This document shows, in pieces, positions 61,125 to 64,000 of a stretch of 64,000 nt of DNA. The notes beneath the pieces were generated by a model. The model was not told the DNA's origin, searched no databases, and saw only the letters and a program-made list of their open reading frames with translations. A program made the translations under genes and the position numbers. This DNA comes from Firmicutes bacterium UBA2058 (GTDB taxonomy: Bacteria; Bacillota; Clostridia; Tissierellales; Sedimentibacteraceae), in NCBI GenBank assembly GCA_002332905.1, contig DDAM01000012.1, positions 1 through 64,000 on the forward strand, written 5' to 3'. Position 1 is the stretch's first letter. Every line of letters starts with the position of its first letter.

Positions 61125-61134
61125 AAGACTATCC

Positions 61135-61578
61135 CTAATGGCTCAATGTAATTGAGGCTATTTTATCAATTTTTCTTAAAATTACATATTTAAAACTTTT
61201 TTTAGATGTTTCCATTCTATCATATTTTCTTAAAATAAAAAATGATAACGCTAACGACAAAATTCCAAGCAATGCCGCATAAAGTTGTCCCTTTTCACCC
61301 TTAATTAAAAAACTTACTAAAAATATAACTGCTACCATAATTGCAAGAGGAACTCCATATAAAACAAATGAGTATTTTAACACGTTTACATCCTCTGAAA
61401 AAATTTCAACTTCATCACCCACTGCAATATTAGGGATCGTATCTGCTTTTACTTCAACTATTGGAACCTTACAAGCAACACTACAACCTGCACAATTATC
61501 ACCACATGAAGATGCTCTTCTAACAGAAACTATTGTAGTCTTATCATTTATACTTTTTACTGTACCAATTTGATTCAT
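61135..61578 (-). CDS. RseC/SoxR-reducing family membrane protein
   Basis: This 147-residue protein begins with an Fe-S-type cysteine cluster (RRASSCGDNCAGCSVACKVP, residues 20-40), then a small beta domain and two membrane helices (about 70-90 and 98-118). RseC of Escherichia helps reduce SoxR and regulate sigma-E, and related proteins accompany Rnf complexes. No rnf gene is in this window. It is between tcdA and rarA in one minus-strand run. Confidence 0.85.
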   Translation of the reverse strand: MNQIGTVKSINDKTTIVSVRRASSCGDNCAGCSVACKVPIVEVKADTIPNIAVGDEVEIFSEDVNVLKYSFVLYGVPLAIMVAVIFLVSFLIKGEKGQLYAALLGILSLALSFFILRKYDRMETSKKSFKYVILRKIDKIASITLSH

Positions 61579-61645
61579 AATAATCTATTCTCCATAAATT
61601 TGATGAAGAATCGTTTTTTGATTCTTCCATAGTGTGAAAGTTCAT
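61579..61645 (-). repeat. Partial family A leader repeat before the RseC-like gene
   Basis: GAATCAAAAAACGATTCTTC forms a hairpin and GTGTGTAATGAACTTTCACAC another. The first block is shared with the copy at 48161-48290, but the GATGCC stem is absent. Confidence 0.5.
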
Positions 61646-62352
61646 TACACACTTTTCACTTCTTTTGCTATTTGATTTACTACGTACGAAGCAAGCATAA
61701 GTCCAGCAGTTGCTGGAACAAATGGTGTACTTCCAAGAGTATTTGTTTCATTATTTCTAATTATTTCTTCGGTAGAAAAAACTACAGGAAGCTTTTCTAC
61801 ATTTCTTTTTTTAAGCTCATATCTAAGCTTTTTAGCAAGTGGACATACTGAAGTTTTCTTGATATCAGAAATCTGAAGCTTTTCAGGATGTACCTTTTTA
61901 AGAGTTCCCATACTGCTAATAATCTTTATACCATTATTATAACAGAATTCTATTAAACTAATCTTAGCTTTTACATCATCAATTGCATCTATAACAAAAT
62001 CAATATCCTTTGTTATATACCTTGGGATAGTTTCATCAGTTAACTTATCCTTAATAACTGTAACCTTAGCATTTTTATTAATTTTATATACATTATTTTG
62101 TATGTTATCAGCTTTACTCATGCCAACTTTATCAAGTGTAGAGTGCAATTGTCGATTTAAATTAGTTATATCATAAACATCGAAATCAATCAATACTATA
62201 TTATCAATAAAGCTTCTTGTAATGGCTTCAGCAGCGTAGCTACCAACCCCACCAAGTCCGGCAATCAAAACCTTAGAATTTTTAAGTTTTTCTAAAGTCT
62301 CATCGCCATATATTATTCTTAATCTTTGTTTTTCGTCATTCAAAATTATCAC
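61645..62352 (-). CDS. tcdA: tRNA threonylcarbamoyladenosine dehydratase TcdA
   Basis: This 235-residue E1-like enzyme uses ATP to cyclise t6A to ct6A at position 37 of tRNA. The nucleotide site is VLIAGLGGVGSYAAEAITRS, then DFDVYDITNLNRQLHS, and VIDAIDDVKAKISLIEFC. It belongs to the MoeB/ThiF group; the TcdA assignment rests on its size and STEEIIRN-type C-terminal part. A CxxC zinc site is absent, as in TcdA. Confidence 0.88.
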   Translation of the reverse strand: MIILNDEKQRLRIIYGDETLEKLKNSKVLIAGLGGVGSYAAEAITRSFIDNIVLIDFDVYDITNLNRQLHSTLDKVGMSKADNIQNNVYKINKNAKVTVIKDKLTDETIPRYITKDIDFVIDAIDDVKAKISLIEFCYNNGIKIISSMGTLKKVHPEKLQISDIKKTSVCPLAKKLRYELKKRNVEKLPVVFSTEEIIRNNETNTLGSTPFVPATAGLMLASYVVNQIAKEVKSV

Positions 62353-62563
62353 CTAATAAATTTATTTACAATTAAAGTATAAACGAATTTTATTATACTA
62401 TTCTTAGTATTAAAATTCCAAATAAATTTTAATATCACTAATTAAATTTTCAAAAGTATATTAACCTCAACCTATACTTATGTTTATTGTTGTTTTGTAC
62501 ATATCTATAATATCATTAGAAATTTTATTTATCAACAAGTTTATAAAAAACAAGTTATAAGAA

Positions 62564-62596
62564 AAAAGATAGCTTTTAAAATTTGCTATCTTTTGA
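62564..62596 (-). terminator. Terminator after the endonuclease/phosphatase gene
   Basis: AAAAGATAGC pairs with GCTATCTTTT and is followed by T residues on the minus strand. It separates the aspS-endonuclease pair from tcdA. The rest of the 250-bp gap is AT-rich with no gene. Confidence 0.8.
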
Positions 62597-62603
62597 AATC
62601 AAT

Positions 62604-63722
62604 TTATTTTAATTTGAATCTAAGCAGTGCAGGATTATGGTCAGAATATTCAAAATCTGCATCGATATTTTTAGCAGTTGCTTCAATATTGTCTGAAACT
62701 ATAAATCCATCAAGAACTGAAGAATAGTTAATTCCTTTTGCATATGGTATATCTGTACTTCTACAAGTTGGAACTTCATTATAATTTTCTGCTACCACAA
62801 TACTAAAGCCTTCTGTCAAGTTTTCATTATCTAGAGTATATACCCATTCAGGTATCTGTTGTTCTGACTTAAATTTACCAGCCATCCCAGCTATATCATG
62901 GTTAAAGTCTCCTCCAACTATAACGTAATTACCCTTGTCATATTCCTCTTTCATTACACTATTGATAAGTTCTAGCTGTTTTTCTCTAATAAGTCCACCC
63001 TCGTCATATGCAGACATATGAGAATTAATAAGCACCAGTTCTTTACCATTCTCAACTGGCAATCTTGAAACTAAAAAACATCTATCAAGGTCAAAAAATT
63101 TAGTAAAAAAGCTTTCATCTATAGGATATTTTCTTCTAATGTTTTCATCTATTTTATATTTGCTTAATGTTAATACTCCACTGTTTGCAATACCATGAGG
63201 CTCATTAAATGGATATAGCATATAAGATGAATGAAAATTAACTGCATACACAGATGAATATTTAGGGAATGAACTTATGGAGAATGAATTCTCTATCATC
63301 TCATATTGATTTACATTATGACTCCTTGTAGATTTGGTATCTACCTCTTGAAATAGATAAAAATCCGCAGATTCATTTTTAGAAACATCAATAGTTCCAT
63401 TGGTATTTGTTAAAACTACTTCCTTACTTTTAGCTACAGAATCAGATCCCGAAACCTCAGTACCATCGTTCATTACTCCACTATCCATAAAAAATGAAAA
63501 TTCATGATTATAAGCACCGAATCCTATATTATAGGTTAATGCTGTATATTCTTCTGACAACTTCAAGACTTCAGTTTGTGGATTGTTAGTTTCTATAGCC
63601 AAAAAATCATCTATTCTGTAATAATTGACACTCATGTATACAACGTAGCCTATTACAAAAATCGTAACAAATGAAATTAGTGCTGTCAAAATCCATGCAA
63701 ATATCTTAATAGATTTAATCAT
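62604..63722 (-). CDS. Membrane-anchored endonuclease/exonuclease/phosphatase family protein
   Basis: This 372-residue protein has an N-terminal membrane anchor (residues 1-30, KIFAWILTALISFVTIFVIG) and an extracytoplasmic EEP-fold domain: LTYNIGFGAY, FLFQEVDTKSTRS, LVLINSHMSAYDEGG, YVIVGGDFNHDIAGM and the final YSDHNPALLRFKL. It may cleave extracellular nucleic acids or phosphodiester lipids. ATG 63722 follows GGAGG; a longer frame to 63755 runs through the hairpin leader. Confidence 0.85.
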   Translation of the reverse strand: MIKSIKIFAWILTALISFVTIFVIGYVVYMSVNYYRIDDFLAIETNNPQTEVLKLSEEYTALTYNIGFGAYNHEFSFFMDSGVMNDGTEVSGSDSVAKSKEVVLTNTNGTIDVSKNESADFYLFQEVDTKSTRSHNVNQYEMIENSFSISSFPKYSSVYAVNFHSSYMLYPFNEPHGIANSGVLTLSKYKIDENIRRKYPIDESFFTKFFDLDRCFLVSRLPVENGKELVLINSHMSAYDEGGLIREKQLELINSVMKEEYDKGNYVIVGGDFNHDIAGMAGKFKSEQQIPEWVYTLDNENLTEGFSIVVAENYNEVPTCRSTDIPYAKGINYSSVLDGFIVSDNIEATAKNIDADFEYSDHNPALLRFKLK

Positions 63723-63785
63723 AGTTACCTCCACTACTCCGCTTCGCGGCGTCACAGAATATATAAAGTGAAATACATTTCACTC
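63723..63785 (-). repeat. Family A leader repeat before the endonuclease/phosphatase gene
   Basis: AGTGAAATGTATTTCACT forms a hairpin, followed by GACGCCGCGAAGCGGAGTAG and TGGAGG on the minus strand. The second part matches the elements at 191-213 and before alaS. Confidence 0.65.
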
Positions 63786-63786
63786 T

Positions 63787-64000
63787 TTACTCCTCTATAT
63801 TTACTTTTATAGATAACTCCTTAAGCTGTTTGTCTGTTGCTGCACTAGGTGCATTTGTCATTAAGCATGATGCACTTTGAGTTTTAGGGAACGCAATAAC
63901 GTCTCTTATATTATCAGTCTCTGTCATAATCATTGTAAATCTGTCCATGCCATATGCAATTCCTCCATGAGGTGGAACACCATATTTGAAAGCTTCTAGT
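63787..64000 (-). CDS. aspS: Aspartyl-tRNA synthetase, C-terminal end (partial)
   Basis: The frame running off the right edge reads LEAFKYGVPPHGGIAYGMDR, RFTMIMTETDNIRDVIAFPK and NAPSAATDKQLKEL to a stop at 63787. This is the class II motif 3 and C-terminus of AspS. About 70 residues are visible; the start lies outside the window. Confidence 0.9.
   Translation of the reverse strand, partial: LEAFKYGVPPHGGIAYGMDRFTMIMTETDNIRDVIAFPKTQSASCLMTNAPSAATDKQLKELSIKVNIEE

Overview
The window comes from a low-GC, spore-forming Clostridia-like Firmicute. The base composition is AT-rich, Shine-Dalgarno sites are strong (GGAGG), and a sporulation sigma-K gene is present. Near the right end there is a clostridial housekeeping neighbourhood: aspS, tcdA, rarA, iscR-like, nifS, nifU, mnmA, alaS, ireB, ruvX, rnj, mltG, trmR, U32 peptidase and udk. 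I saw no rRNA, tRNA, CRISPR array or intact transposase. Almost every gene is on the minus strand.

Left accessory block (about 1-10.9 kb). After one lipoprotein gene, a minus-strand operon runs from 10.8 kb down to 1.0 kb. It reads: a 61-residue RiPP-like precursor, an ABC exporter, a methyltransferase, a PqqD-like recognition protein, a cobalamin-type radical SAM enzyme, an unknown 68-residue protein, a PqqE-like SPASM radical SAM enzyme with its own PqqD-like domain, a class III aminotransferase, and a second, unusually long radical SAM enzyme with a terminal cysteine cluster. The precursor has no cysteine in its likely core, so it does not look like a sactipeptide or ranthipeptide. The set of enzymes matches no RiPP class I can name. 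The precursor gene is bracketed by an 18-bp inverted repeat whose differences are all G-U compatible in the transcript.

Middle accessory block (about 11-38.9 kb). This holds many small single-domain enzymes: P-loop kinases, two Nudix hydrolases, GNAT acetyltransferases, HD hydrolases, an APH-fold kinase, a MazG-like protein, DinB and VOC proteins, a TIR protein and an HD-CHAP fusion. They are mixed with decaying genes: a frameshifted gpsA, a metallo-beta-lactamase tail, a CD3324-like HTH protein, a GyrI-like protein and an XRE fragment. Inside the block a lactococcin-972-type bacteriocin with its three-gene ABC system (17.1-20.6 kb) is inserted beside mgtE. It is flanked by a 193-bp copy of the mgtE 3' end and a degenerate scrap of the next methyltransferase gene. 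A 56-bp copy of the sigK 5' end lies 3.2 kb upstream of intact sigK, so the DNA between is bracketed by direct repeats.

Right core block (39-64 kb). This is a conserved housekeeping stretch for tRNA modification (TrmR, U32/TrhP-like, MnmA, TcdA), Fe-S assembly (IscR-like, NifS, NifU), RNA decay (RNase J, YlbF family), cell wall (MltG, an M14 peptidase with PG-binding and LysM domains), translation (AlaS, AspS) and recombination (RarA). Two families of short structured repeats sit in the 5' flanks of several genes here. They end at or next to the ribosome binding site.
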